Positions 14,750-22,554 of a DNA stretch of 31,619 nt are shown here, piece after piece (the first letter of the stretch is position 1; each line of letters begins with the position of its first letter). The notes below the pieces were generated by a model. The model saw nothing but the letters and a program-made list of their open reading frames with translations, was not told the origin of the DNA and searched no databases. The stretch lies in NCBI GenBank assembly GCA_900551055.1, contig URUK01000028.1, forward strand, positions 1-31,619, given 5' to 3'. The position numbers and the translations under genes were made by a program. The stretch is from an uncultured Prevotella sp. GTDB lineage: Bacteria > Bacteroidota > Bacteroidia > Bacteroidales > Bacteroidaceae.

Positions 14750-16783
14750 CTTTTCTTCCAGCATTGCCTGCAGCCGTAAAAGCTCGTCGCGGAACTGTGC
14801 GGCCTGTATGAAGTCAAGCTCCTTTGCGGCTTTTTTCATAAGACGGGTGGTGTTGGCTATGCTCTTTTCAAGCTGCTCGCGGTTCATTGTCTGCACAATG
14901 GGGTCGGCGGCGAAGGCCACGTGCTCTTCCTCGATATACGGCTTGTACTTGGGCGAAGTCTTTGGGGCGGTTTCCTCTACGGGGGCTGTTCCGAGTGCGT
15001 TCCGCTTGATGTCCTTGGTTATCTGGCGCGGAACTATGTGGTGAAGCTCGTTATAATGCAGCTGTTTTTCGCGTCGGCGCAGGGTCTCGTCGATGGTAAG
15101 CTGCATGCTGGCCGTTATCTTGTCGGCGTACATTATCACCTTGCCGTTGACGTTTCGGGCGGCACGTCCGGCGGTCTGCGTCAGCGAGCGGTGCGAGCGG
15201 AGGAAGCCCTCCTTGTCGGCATCGAGTATCGCCACGAGCGAGACTTCGGGCAAATCCAAACCCTCGCGCAACAGGTTGACCCCTACGAGCACGTCGAACA
15301 CGCCTTCGCGCAGGTCGTTCATTATCTTCACACGGTCGAGCGTGGCAACGTCGCTGTGTATATAGTTGGCCCGGATGCCGTGGTTCAGCAGGTATTCGGT
15401 CAGTTCTTCGGCCATGCGCTTTGTCAGAGTGGTGACGAGGGTGCGCTCTCCGCGCCCGTTGCGCTGCAGTATTTCCTCCATGAGGTCGTCCACCTGGTTC
15501 TCGCTCGGGCGCACTTCTATTTCGGGGTCGAGCAGCCCTGTCGGGCGGATTACCTGCTCGACGACTATTCCGCCGGCCTCTGCAAGCTCATAGTCGGCCG
15601 GGGTCGCCGAGACGTATATCACCTGATGTATCATCGAGTGGAACTCGTCGAACGTCAGTGGGCGGTTGTCGAACGCCGCAGGAAGGCGGAAGCCGTATTC
15701 AACGAGGTTGGTTTTCCTCGCACGGTCGCCGCCGTACATGGCGCTGATTTGCGGCACGCTGACATGGCTCTCGTCTATGACGAGCAGGTAATCTTTGGGG
15801 AAGAAGTCGAGCAGGCAGTAAGGTTTCTGCCCCGGCTGACGCCCGTCGAAATAGCGTGAATAGTTTTCTATCCCGGAGCAATGGCCGAGTTCCTTGATCA
15901 TCTCCATGTCATACTCTACACGTTCCTTTATCCGTTGCGCCTTGATTGTATCTCCAATCTCGTTAAAGTAGTCTATCTGTTTCGTCAGGTCGTCTTGGAT
16001 TTCACGTATGGCGATTTCCGTCTGCTCTTTGGAAGTAACGAAGAGGTTTGCCGGATAAATCTGATATTCGCCGAAAGATGCCATGCGGTGAAAACTTACA
16101 GGGTCCATTTCCTCGATTGAGTCGATTTCGTCGTCCCAGAACGACACGCGCAACACGTTGTCGCTGTAAGCCATGAATATGTCCACGGTGTCGCCCTTGA
16201 CGCGGAAGTTGCCGCGCTTCAGCTCTATGTCGTTGCGCACGTAGAGGGCGTTGACGAGGCTGCGCAGGAAAGCGTTGCGGTCGAGCCGCTGTCCGCGTTT
16301 GAGCGAAATGACGCTCTTTGCCATCTCCACGGGGCCGCCCATACCGTAGATGCACGACACCGAAGATACCACCACGACATCCTTACGGCCGGAAAGCAGC
16401 GACGATACCGCAGACAGACGCAGGCGGTCAATCTCCTCGTTGATAGCCAAATCCTTCTCGATGTACGTATCGGTTTGCGGCAGGTACGCTTCGGGCTGGT
16501 AGTAATCATAGTAGGAAACATAGTATTCCACGGCGTTGTCGGGGAAAAACGACTTCATCTCGCTGTACAGCTGGGCGGCCAGCGTCTTGTTGTGGCTCAA
16601 TATGAGCGTAGGTTTGTTCACGTTGGCAATGACGTTCGCAATGGTGAACGTCTTGCCGGAGCCTGTCACTCCGAGCAGAACCTGCGCCTCGTCGCCGGCA
16701 AGCACGCCGTCGGTAAGCTGGCGGATGGCTTCGGGCTGGTCGCCCGTAGGACTGTAACCGGAAACAAGTTTGAAATCACTCAT
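14741..16783 (-). CDS. uvrB: Excinuclease ABC subunit B (UvrB)
   Basis: The damage-verifying helicase-like subunit of nucleotide excision repair; it receives damaged DNA from UvrA and recruits UvrC. The 680-residue product is full length. Walker A is GVTGSGKT at 38-45; the DNA-clamping beta-hairpin is near 93-113 (YYDYYQPEAYLPQTDTYIEKD region); the Walker B-type motif is VIDESH; the helicase C-terminal domain includes ADKEGFLRSHRSLTQTAGRAARN; and the last 40 residues form the UVR motif (ELDFIQAAQFRDELLRLQ) that contacts UvrC. The start MSDFKLVSGYSPTGDQ matches the family; an open frame continues upstream to 16933, but it runs through a repeat hairpin and is not conserved-looking. Promoter elements at 17019-17050 imply a leader of about 230 nt, unusually long. 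Confidence 0.97.
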   Translation of the reverse strand: MSDFKLVSGYSPTGDQPEAIRQLTDGVLAGDEAQVLLGVTGSGKTFTIANVIANVNKPTLILSHNKTLAAQLYSEMKSFFPDNAVEYYVSYYDYYQPEAYLPQTDTYIEKDLAINEEIDRLRLSAVSSLLSGRKDVVVVSSVSCIYGMGGPVEMAKSVISLKRGQRLDRNAFLRSLVNALYVRNDIELKRGNFRVKGDTVDIFMAYSDNVLRVSFWDDEIDSIEEMDPVSFHRMASFGEYQIYPANLFVTSKEQTEIAIREIQDDLTKQIDYFNEIGDTIKAQRIKERVEYDMEMIKELGHCSGIENYSRYFDGRQPGQKPYCLLDFFPKDYLLVIDESHVSVPQISAMYGGDRARKTNLVEYGFRLPAAFDNRPLTFDEFHSMIHQVIYVSATPADYELAEAGGIVVEQVIRPTGLLDPEIEVRPSENQVDDLMEEILQRNGRGERTLVTTLTKRMAEELTEYLLNHGIRANYIHSDVATLDRVKIMNDLREGVFDVLVGVNLLREGLDLPEVSLVAILDADKEGFLRSHRSLTQTAGRAARNVNGKVIMYADKITASMQLTIDETLRRREKQLHYNELHHIVPRQITKDIKRNALGTAPVEETAPKTSPKYKPYIEEEHVAFAADPIVQTMNREQLEKSIANTTRLMKKAAKELDFIQAAQFRDELLRLQAMLEEKKS

Positions 16784-16887
16784 GGCATGAAATTCACGTT
16801 GAAAGGCATTGGCGGCACATCGGAATGCACGGGACTGTGGCATGAAATGCAAGTGGCTGATATGCAGCAAGTTGCAACCGTTGTTGC

Positions 16888-16968
16888 AAAAGACCGTGTT
16901 TTGCCTTGCAATATGTGGCCTTTTGCACGCCAAAAGGCCACATATTGCAAGGCGAAAGGCCGTCTTTT
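16888..16968. repeat. 22-bp repeat units arranged as a long hairpin in the uvrB leader
   Basis: Arms of 38 nt (16888-16925 and 16931-16968) pair with only four mismatches around a CACGC loop; the inner 23 bp, ending in GTGGCCTTTTG, are perfect. Each arm contains two units at 22-nt spacing: TTTTG at 16899 and 16921 on the plus strand, GG of the reverse units at 16936 and 16958. It belongs to the same family as the arrays at 14385 and 24937, here in head-to-head form. Confidence 0.85.
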
Positions 16969-17018
16969 ACCAACCCGGGCATGCGGCCCTGCACCGCAAG
17001 ATGCGCCAATACAGTCTG

Positions 17019-17050
17019 CAAAGTTACGCAATATTCACGAATACCGGCAA
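17019..17050 (-). promoter_or_regulatory. Promoter of uvrB
   Basis: TAACTTTG on the minus strand at 17026-17019 with TTG at 17050-17048, 21 nt upstream. Transcription would start near 17012, so the 16888-16968 hairpin would be in the 5' leader of the uvrB mRNA. Confidence 0.55.
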
Positions 17051-17097
17051 TAAAGGCATGTATAAAAGCAAATTTTTCTCAAAATTGAAGGCAAAGC

Positions 17098-17128
17098 TTT
17101 GCCAATTATGAGATAATGTGTATTTTTG
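17098..17128 (+). promoter_or_regulatory. Consensus promoter of bamD operon
   Basis: TTTG at 17098-17101, exactly 19 nt, then TATTTTTG at 17121-17128. Predicted start near 17135, leaving a leader of about 13 nt before the ATG at 17148. This also argues against the ATG at 17136 and the in-frame start at 17118. Confidence 0.75.
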
Positions 17129-17147
17129 CAGCCAAATGCGGAATTTT

Positions 17148-17975
17148 ATGAAGAAGAAATTTCTAATCCCGATATTTGCCGTAATATTGCTTTCAGGGTG
17201 TGCGCACGAGTTCAACCAAGTGTACAAGTCTCAGAATTACGCTTACAAGTATGAATATGCCAAGGAGTGCTTCGCCCGTGGCAAGTATTCGCAGGCCATA
17301 ACGTTGCTGCAAGAACTTGTGACCATCCAAAAGGGTACAGACAACGCCGAAGAAAGTCTTTATATGCTCGCCATGGCGCAGTATAACGACATGGATTACG
17401 AGGGGGCTGCGATGACATTCAAGAAATACAGGCAGACTTACCCCAAAGGCATTTACGCCGAGATGGCCTCTTTTTATATAGGTGAAAGCTTGTACATGAG
17501 TACGCCCGAGCCGCGACTGGACCAGACGCAGACGGTAAACTCGATAGCCGCATTCCAGGAGTATATGGACATTTACCCTGAAGCCAAGCTGAAGGACAAG
17601 GCGCAGCAAAGGCTGTTTGAATTGCAGGACAAGCTCGTGAAGAAAGAGCTTTATTCGGCGGAGCTGTATTACAACCTCGGCACTTACTTCGGCAACTGCA
17701 CCAGCGGAGGCAGCAATTACGAGGCATGCATCATCACGGCGCAAAATGCAATAAACGACTATCCTTACAGCGCGATGCGTGAAGACTTTGCATTGCTTAT
17801 AATGAAAAGCAAGTTCGAGCTGGCGCAGCAGAGCGTGGAGGAAAAGAAGCTTGACCGTTACAGGGACGCAGAAGACGAATGCTACGGTTTCATAAACGAG
17901 TATCCGGAATCGAAAAACAAGAAACTTGCCGAGAAATACATTGCCTCATGCAAGAAATACACAGGAGAGGAATAA
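17148..17975 (+). CDS. bamD: Outer-membrane assembly lipoprotein BamD
   Basis: A component of the BAM complex that folds beta-barrel proteins into the outer membrane. The 275-residue product has a lipoprotein signal with LLSGC, lipidated Cys18, followed by tetratricopeptide-like helical repeats: AYKYEYAKECFARGKYSQAITLLQ (read in parts, about 30-54), ESLYMLAMAQYNDMDYEGAAMTF, and so on to the last repeat with ECYGFINEYPESKNKKLAEKYI near the end. Helical repeats are about 36-40 residues apart, five in all, the BamD pattern. The gene heads an operon: the omega-like subunit follows after 28 nt, then the DUF4293-like gene overlapping by one base. This order is, from memory, conserved in Bacteroidales. 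Confidence 0.9.
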   Translation: MKKKFLIPIFAVILLSGCAHEFNQVYKSQNYAYKYEYAKECFARGKYSQAITLLQELVTIQKGTDNAEESLYMLAMAQYNDMDYEGAAMTFKKYRQTYPKGIYAEMASFYIGESLYMSTPEPRLDQTQTVNSIAAFQEYMDIYPEAKLKDKAQQRLFELQDKLVKKELYSAELYYNLGTYFGNCTSGGSNYEACIITAQNAINDYPYSAMREDFALLIMKSKFELAQQSVEEKKLDRYRDAEDECYGFINEYPESKNKKLAEKYIASCKKYTGEE

Positions 17976-18003
17976 CAACAAAAATATAAGTTACATTATA
18001 AAA

Positions 18004-18339
18004 ATGGATTACAAAAAGTCAAAAGCCCCTACGAATACAGTGACCCGTAACATCATGGATCTCTGTAAGGAAACAGGAAACATCTACGAAAGCGTTGCCA
18101 TCATATCTAAGCGCGCAAACCAAATCTCTGTGGAAATAAAGCAGGACTTGAGCAAGAAACTCGCGGAGTTTGCGTCTTACAACGACAGCCTTGAGGAAGT
18201 TTTCGAGAATAGGGAACAAATCGAAATATCAAGGTATTACGAGAAGTTGCCAAAACCGACGCTCTTGGCGACACAGGAATTCCTTGACGGCAACGTGTAT
18301 TGGCGCGACACCCAGAAGGACAACGCAAAGGAAGCATAA
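18004..18339 (+). CDS. rpoZ: RNA polymerase omega-like subunit
   Basis: A 111-residue cytoplasmic protein resembling the Bacteroidota omega subunit (RPB6/omega fold), which helps assemble and stabilise the RNA polymerase beta' subunit. The conserved region is NIYESVAIISKRANQISVEIKQDL at about 26-49 (quoted here in two overlapping parts: NIYESVAIISKRANQ and ISVEIKQDL), where the RANQI stretch corresponds to the RA.QI signature of omega proteins. A Glu-rich helix follows and the tail is basic/acidic mixed. The start at 18004 (MDYKKSKAP) is chosen since upstream in-frame sequence is inside bamD. The stop TAA overlaps the next ATG as TAATG. Identification rests on the motif, size and position after bamD. 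Confidence 0.8.
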   Translation: MDYKKSKAPTNTVTRNIMDLCKETGNIYESVAIISKRANQISVEIKQDLSKKLAEFASYNDSLEEVFENREQIEISRYYEKLPKPTLLATQEFLDGNVYWRDTQKDNAKEA

Positions 18340-18797
18340 TGATACAGCGTAAACAGACATTGTTCCTGCTGATAGCAGTGATAGCGGCGGTAGTCTGCCT
18401 GTGCCTGCCTTTGGGCGAGTTTGTGTCGGGAAACGTAATGGGTGGAAAGTCGGTTGTGTACAATCTGTGGATTACACGTCCCGATGGAAGCCATGACTTC
18501 TCGGTATGGGCGTTGTTTGCCATACTGTTAGTTACTTGCTCAATATCCCTGTTCGCAATATTTTCGTACAAGAACAGGATAATACAAAGCCGCTTCTGCA
18601 TGTTCAACATCCTGCTTTTGCTTGGCTGGTATTTCGTATTGGCGGCCATGACGTTAAAGACGGATGGCGCAGGTGGAAGTTTCAGCATATCGATGACATC
18701 CGCTCTTCCGGCCGTATCGATAATACTTCACTTTATGGCAAGGAAGGCCATTCTTGCAGATGAGGCATTGGTGCGCTCGGCGGACCGCATACGGTAA
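18339..18797 (+). CDS. DUF4293-like four-helix membrane protein
   Basis: A 152-residue inner-membrane protein beginning MIQRKQTLFLL, with hydrophobic segments at about 7-25, 54-76, 86-108 and 117-136. The MIQRxQTxxL opening and four-helix layout match my memory of the Bacteroidota DUF4293 family, of unknown function. The first extracytoplasmic loop is around residues 26-53. Translation is coupled to the omega-like gene through TAATG. A hairpin terminator follows, so it closes the bamD operon. Confidence 0.75.
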   Translation: MIQRKQTLFLLIAVIAAVVCLCLPLGEFVSGNVMGGKSVVYNLWITRPDGSHDFSVWALFAILLVTCSISLFAIFSYKNRIIQSRFCMFNILLLLGWYFVLAAMTLKTDGAGGSFSISMTSALPAVSIILHFMARKAILADEALVRSADRIR

Positions 18798-18820
18798 CGG
18801 AACAAATCGGACAGCATAAT

Positions 18821-18862
18821 AATCCGGTGGATGTGAATTTGCATCTGCCGGATTTTGTTTTT
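18821..18862 (+). terminator. Terminator of bamD operon
   Basis: AATCCGG at 18821-18827 pairs with CCGGATT at 18848-18854; inside it, GATG/CATC extends the stem across a 2-nt mismatch. It is followed by TTTTGTTTTT. Confidence 0.85.
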
Positions 18863-18990
18863 GCGTCCTGTTCATTGCAGACAGTGCTTTATAATAAGCA
18901 CGTTTGAGGTGCATATTTCCAGCATGCACATGCAGCAATGGCCCCACTTAGAGTAAAAACGCCTTTTTATTGAAAAAAGAAACGAAAATA

Positions 18991-19022
18991 TTTGGCGGTT
19001 AAAAAAAAACTGCGTACCTTTG
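18991..19022 (+). promoter_or_regulatory. Promoter of tRNA-Arg
   Basis: TTTG at 18991-18994, 20 nt, then TACCTTTG at 19015-19022. Predicted start near 19029, 12 nt before the mature tRNA end. Confidence 0.75.
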
Positions 19023-19040
19023 CATCGCAATTAAGGGAAA

Positions 19041-19114
19041 GGCCCCGTGGCTCAACTGAATAGAGCATCTGACTACGGATCAGAAGGTTACAGGTTTGAA
19101 TCCTGTCGGGGTCA
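19041..19114 (+). tRNA. tRNA-Arg (anticodon ACG)
   Basis: A 74-nt cloverleaf reads directly from sequence: acceptor GGCCCCG with CGGGGTC (one G-U), D stem GCTC/GAGC, anticodon stem TCTGA/TCAGA with loop CTACGGA (ACG at 34-36, read as I-C-G after deamination, decoding CGU/CGC/CGA), and T arm ACAGG-TTTGAAT-CCTGT. The discriminator base is A at 19114; CCA is not encoded. It has its own promoter and terminator. Confidence 0.97.
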
Positions 19115-19123
19115 CTCCAAGAG

Positions 19124-19161
19124 ATGCCAAGTGGTTGATTACTAATCATTTGGCATTTTTT
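19124..19161 (+). terminator. Terminator of tRNA-Arg
   Basis: ATGCCAA at 19124-19130 pairs with TTGGCAT at 19150-19156, extended inward by six further pairs including G-U, followed by TTTTT. The 19162-19390 gap after it shows no clear promoter or gene. Confidence 0.85.
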
Positions 19162-19390
19162 ATTTGTAGAATGCGATAGAGGATAAAAGTTGTTCAATCG
19201 TATGAAATGGCAGCTGTGCATATAGCTACGCTAAACGGATAGCATTCCTGACCAACGCTATTCAATAGAGGACAGGCTTACACATGAGCTTGTCTTTTCC
19301 TGTTTTGCCATTAATCATGATTTTAATAATATTGCGATGAGTAGTGCTGCCTTGTGTGGCAGGACTTGTCGCGTCATATCGAGTTGAACA

Positions 19391-20686
19391 ATGAACTATA
19401 CATACAAAAACATTTGGCTCATCAATGTTCCTGTGATGATGAGCATACTTATCGAACAGCTTATCAACATTACCGACGCCGTTTTCTTGGGGCATGTTGG
19501 AGAAATAGAATTGGGCGCGTCTGCCGTTGCCGGGACTTGGTATTTAGCCGTTTATATGCTTGGCTTCGGTTTCAGCCAAGGCTTGCAGGTCGTTGTCGCG
19601 CAACGCAACGGCGAGCAACGTTATGCCGAAACGGGCAGGACTTTCTTTCAAGGATTGTTTTTCTTGTCAGGGTTTGCAGTAGCGTTATGCCTGTTTTCCA
19701 ATTGGTTTTCTCCTGTTGTTTTAAGTAAACTGATAATGTCAGGGGAGGTATATCATGCTGTAATGGATTATATGGATTGGCGTATTTGGGGGCTGTTGTT
19801 CTCATTCCCGTTTCTTGCCTTGCGTTCGTTCTTGGTCGGTATCACACGGACGAAAGCCTTGGGGGTGGCTGCCTTGGCCGCCGTGTTAGTGAATATTCTG
19901 GCCAACTGGCTGCTTATATTCCATTTGGACATGGGGATAGCCGGTGCGGCAATTGCATCGTCTTTTGCTGAATTCTGTTCATTGGCAGTATTGTCAGCTT
20001 ATGTCCTGCGGAAAATGGATAAACTTCATTATGGTCTGCACTGCCGGTATGACAAACGTGTTTTGTGCAACGTCTGCCGTATGTCTGTTTGGAGCATGTT
20101 GCAATCCTTCGTTGGTGTCGCCCCTTGGTTCATGTTCTTCGTGTCGATCGAACATCTTGGGGAAATGCAACTGGCTGTGGCGAATATCGTCAGGAGTGTT
20201 TCCACGCTGTTTTTTGTCATTGTCAATTCGTTTGCGGCTACGACAAGTTCTTTGGTTGGCAATCTGATTGGCGCAAACGAAAAGGGCAAGGTGCTTTCGA
20301 CATGCGGCCGGGTTATTCGTTTAGGTTATATGATCGGTTTCCCTCTGATAGCTGTCGCCTTATTATTCCATCAACCCATTGTCGGTGTTTATACGGACAA
20401 TATGGTTATTGTACATGCGTCATGGCTTCCGTTTGCTGTGATGCTGATGAACTATGTTTTTGCATTGCCCGGCTATGTTTATATGAATGCTGTTGTCGGA
20501 ATGGGAGCTACGCGGATGGCTTTCATGTTTCAGGCGACAACAATTGCAGCTTACATTCTATATTTATTGGGTTTGAATTATTGCAATGTACCCCTTGCCG
20601 TCTATTGGACGGTAGAATATCTGTTTGTGATAGGTTTTGGAGTACCGTCCTTTATTCATCTCAAATTTAATACAATTAAACGCTGA
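19391..20686 (+). CDS. MATE-family multidrug/cation efflux transporter
   Basis: A 431-residue inner-membrane antiporter of the MATE family, which exports drugs or metabolites with Na+ or H+. The sequence has about 12 hydrophobic helices in two halves. Typical signs are INVPVMMSILIEQLINITDAVFLGHVG (read as the first helix and loop, about 10-37), SQGLQVVVAQRNGEQRY at 62-78, GITRTKALGVAALAAVLVN around 150-168 and GNLIGANEKGKV near 293-304. Length is slightly below the 440-460 usual for the family. It lies 5 nt upstream of a Vat/CatB-type acetyltransferase, so the pair probably forms one transcript. A multidrug role is plausible but the substrate is unknown. No consensus promoter was found upstream. 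Confidence 0.9.
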   Translation: MNYTYKNIWLINVPVMMSILIEQLINITDAVFLGHVGEIELGASAVAGTWYLAVYMLGFGFSQGLQVVVAQRNGEQRYAETGRTFFQGLFFLSGFAVALCLFSNWFSPVVLSKLIMSGEVYHAVMDYMDWRIWGLLFSFPFLALRSFLVGITRTKALGVAALAAVLVNILANWLLIFHLDMGIAGAAIASSFAEFCSLAVLSAYVLRKMDKLHYGLHCRYDKRVLCNVCRMSVWSMLQSFVGVAPWFMFFVSIEHLGEMQLAVANIVRSVSTLFFVIVNSFAATTSSLVGNLIGANEKGKVLSTCGRVIRLGYMIGFPLIAVALLFHQPIVGVYTDNMVIVHASWLPFAVMLMNYVFALPGYVYMNAVVGMGATRMAFMFQATTIAAYILYLLGLNYCNVPLAVYWTVEYLFVIGFGVPSFIHLKFNTIKR

Positions 20687-20691
20687 ACGGA

Positions 20692-21324
20692 ATGATGAAA
20701 AAGATATATCCGCGTATTGGCGACATGCAGACAGTGTATCTGAATGCTGTCATAAAAGACCCGTCAATCGAAGTTGGAGATTATACAGTCTATAACGACT
20801 TTGTGTCTGACCCGTTGCTATTCGAACACAACAATGTGCTTTACCATTATCCCGTCAATCATGAGCGTTTGATAATAGGCAAATTCTGTTCCATCGCTTG
20901 CGGTGTCAAGTTTTTGTTCAATTGCGCCAATCATACGTTGAAGTCGTTGTCAACCTATGCTTTTCCGTTGTTCTACGATGATTGGAGCTTGAAGAAGTCT
21001 GATGTGGCAACAGCCTGGGATAATAAAGGTGACATTATTATAGGAAATGACGTGTGGATAGGTTATGAAACTGTTATAATGGCAGGGGTGCGTATAGGAG
21101 ACGGAGCAATCATAGCAGCCCATGCAGTTGTCACAAAGGATGTTCCTCCATATACAATCGTAGGCGGTGTGCCTGCCAAACTGATAAGAAAACGTTTCGA
21201 TGAAGATACAATACAGAAAATGGAAGCGCTGAGATGGTGGGATTGGCCCGTTGAAAAGATACGGAGAAACTTGCCGTATATTTGCAATGGTGACGCTGAC
21301 AGGTTGTTGGAAATCCAAGTGTGA
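20692..21324 (+). CDS. Vat/CatB-type left-handed beta-helix O-acetyltransferase
   Basis: A 210-residue acetyl-CoA-dependent acetyltransferase of the xenobiotic (streptogramin A/chloramphenicol) group. Hexapeptide repeats form the left-handed beta-helix: IEVGDYTVYND at 26-36, LIIGKFCSIACGVKF at 60-74, then DIIIGNDVWIGYETVIMAGVRIGDGAIIAAHAVV (positions about 113-147, seen in parts). The catalytic His is expected at 81 in NCANH, equal to NGANH in Vat enzymes. The C-terminal ALRWWDWPVEKI motif also matches Vat/CatB. Vat is favoured over CatB by the IYP opening, the YHYP segment before LIIGKFCSI, and the NCANH site. Whether it confers drug resistance is not provable from sequence. ATGs at 20692 and 20695 are both possible starts. 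Confidence 0.85.
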   Translation: MMKKIYPRIGDMQTVYLNAVIKDPSIEVGDYTVYNDFVSDPLLFEHNNVLYHYPVNHERLIIGKFCSIACGVKFLFNCANHTLKSLSTYAFPLFYDDWSLKKSDVATAWDNKGDIIIGNDVWIGYETVIMAGVRIGDGAIIAAHAVVTKDVPPYTIVGGVPAKLIRKRFDEDTIQKMEALRWWDWPVEKIRRNLPYICNGDADRLLEIQV

Positions 21325-21383
21325 TTATCAGCCGGCATCCGACTTTACATCTTAAGGACGTGAAATCGTGTGTCGGCTGATAA
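21325..21383 (+). terminator. Convergent terminator-like hairpin
   Basis: TTATCAGCCG at 21325-21334 pairs exactly with CGGCTGATAA at 21374-21383, with a 39-nt loop; T-rich sequence follows on the plus strand. It starts next to the acetyltransferase stop and lies just beyond the convergent gene's stop at 21388. Confidence 0.6.
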
Positions 21384-21387
21384 AACA

Positions 21388-22536
21388 TTATTTTATTTTT
21401 AGTCCGGGTATAAGCGGCTTTACATCTACTAACTCCAATTCTTTAACCATTTCCAGCGTTCCTTGTTTGTACTTCTGGAAATGAGGTGTTTGCAGATGTT
21501 TTTCATAAGCGGCACGGTCGGCGTAGATTTCAAGTATTGTTACTTTGTGCGGTGCATCTTTTTCAGCGGTGGCATAAAGTGTCAGTACGCCCGGTTCCAG
21601 CCTCATCGAGGCTTCAATCTCTTCTTTCAAGAATGCGTTGTAGGCATCTATCTGAGTCGGGTCAACTGTTATTTTAGAGAGCCGTACCAGGTTCTTTTCC
21701 GCAGAAACGGACTTTGCGTGTTCCTGTTTTATAATGCGTAATGCCTTGATTGCCGCAGGGAAACCTATGTAGGGCAAGCACTGGATGACGGCGGCTGTCA
21801 GCGTTTCGGGCGTATTGCCTGCATTGATGTTGCCGTGGTAGTGTGATTGTAGCTGGCTCTCTGCTTCCAACGTAGCCAATACACAGTAGCCTAACAGTTC
21901 GCGTGTCTTCAGGTCAAGCGCACTGCGACTATATATTTCGCCGAAGAAGTAATCGGTCAGGAACTGTTCAACATTTTTGCCCATATCACCTGGCATGCCA
22001 GCCATCACCCCTGATATGCCTCCGGGATAGAGCTTGTCCTGAATGTCCTTGCCCGTTTGGTGGCGTGTTTCTTCAGTCACGACGCCTTGCTTTTCCAATG
22101 GAAGGTTGATGCCCCGTTCTTTTAATACTTCGTTTACCGTGCCCACAGCGTTCAGCATTTTGGGAAATCCGATGAAAGGAGCTGTGAGATACATGGTTTC
22201 GCGCAGCTCTTCGGGAGTGACACCAACGTTGAGTGCTGCGCCGGCATGCGCTTTCAGCTGCGGAAGGGTCTGCATTGTGGCAAGGGTGATACAGGTAATC
22301 ATTTCGCGCTGTTTCAAGGTCAAGTCTCCTGTTTGGAATACCTCGCCAAAAATAAATTTCTGGAGAATATCCATCATTTCCGGGTCTGTACCCTGCCCGG
22401 TAAGGGCTTCACCGCCGAATAAAGTACGGTAGTTCTTTTTGCATACGTCAGTCCTGTTCATATTGTCAACAGTTTGTGCCGTCGTGTACAAGTTGGCAGT
22501 CAACACGAAAGCAAAAATTGCTATTATCTTTTTCAT
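21388..22536 (-). CDS. Exported double carboxymuconolactone-decarboxylase protein with monooxygenase-like C-terminus
   Basis: A 382-residue exported protein with three apparent domains. After a signal peptide (ending TTAQ near residue 21) come two carboxymuconolactone decarboxylase/AhpD-like helical domains: residues about 45-150, with LTLKQREMITCITLATM and the PFIGFPKMLNAV motif, and about 165-280, with LDLKTRELLGYCVLATL and the parallel LPYIGFPAAIKAL motif. The last about 95 residues (from VRLSKITVDPTQIDAYNAF) look like an antibiotic-biosynthesis-monooxygenase/quinol-monooxygenase-type ferredoxin fold. The AhpD-type Cys-x-x-Cys pair is not visible in either helical domain; each has a single Cys. 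It is the last gene of the redox operon, 18 nt after the flavodoxin-like gene. Enzymatic activity is unproven; a role in detoxifying reactive or quinone-like compounds is inferred. Confidence 0.85.
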   Translation of the reverse strand: MKKIIAIFAFVLTANLYTTAQTVDNMNRTDVCKKNYRTLFGGEALTGQGTDPEMMDILQKFIFGEVFQTGDLTLKQREMITCITLATMQTLPQLKAHAGAALNVGVTPEELRETMYLTAPFIGFPKMLNAVGTVNEVLKERGINLPLEKQGVVTEETRHQTGKDIQDKLYPGGISGVMAGMPGDMGKNVEQFLTDYFFGEIYSRSALDLKTRELLGYCVLATLEAESQLQSHYHGNINAGNTPETLTAAVIQCLPYIGFPAAIKALRIIKQEHAKSVSAEKNLVRLSKITVDPTQIDAYNAFLKEEIEASMRLEPGVLTLYATAEKDAPHKVTILEIYADRAAYEKHLQTPHFQKYKQGTLEMVKELELVDVKPLIPGLKIK

Positions 22537-22554
22537 TTGATTTTTGATAAAGTG

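Noticed and set aside
16784..16933. N-terminal extension of UvrB by 50 residues
   Set aside because: The extension is translated from the repeat hairpin and the leader; UvrB family members begin at MSDFKL-like sequence, which is at 16783.
19041..21324. Genomic island integrated at tRNA-Arg
   Set aside because: No integrase and no repeat of the tRNA 3' end was found within the window; the tRNA also keeps its own terminator.
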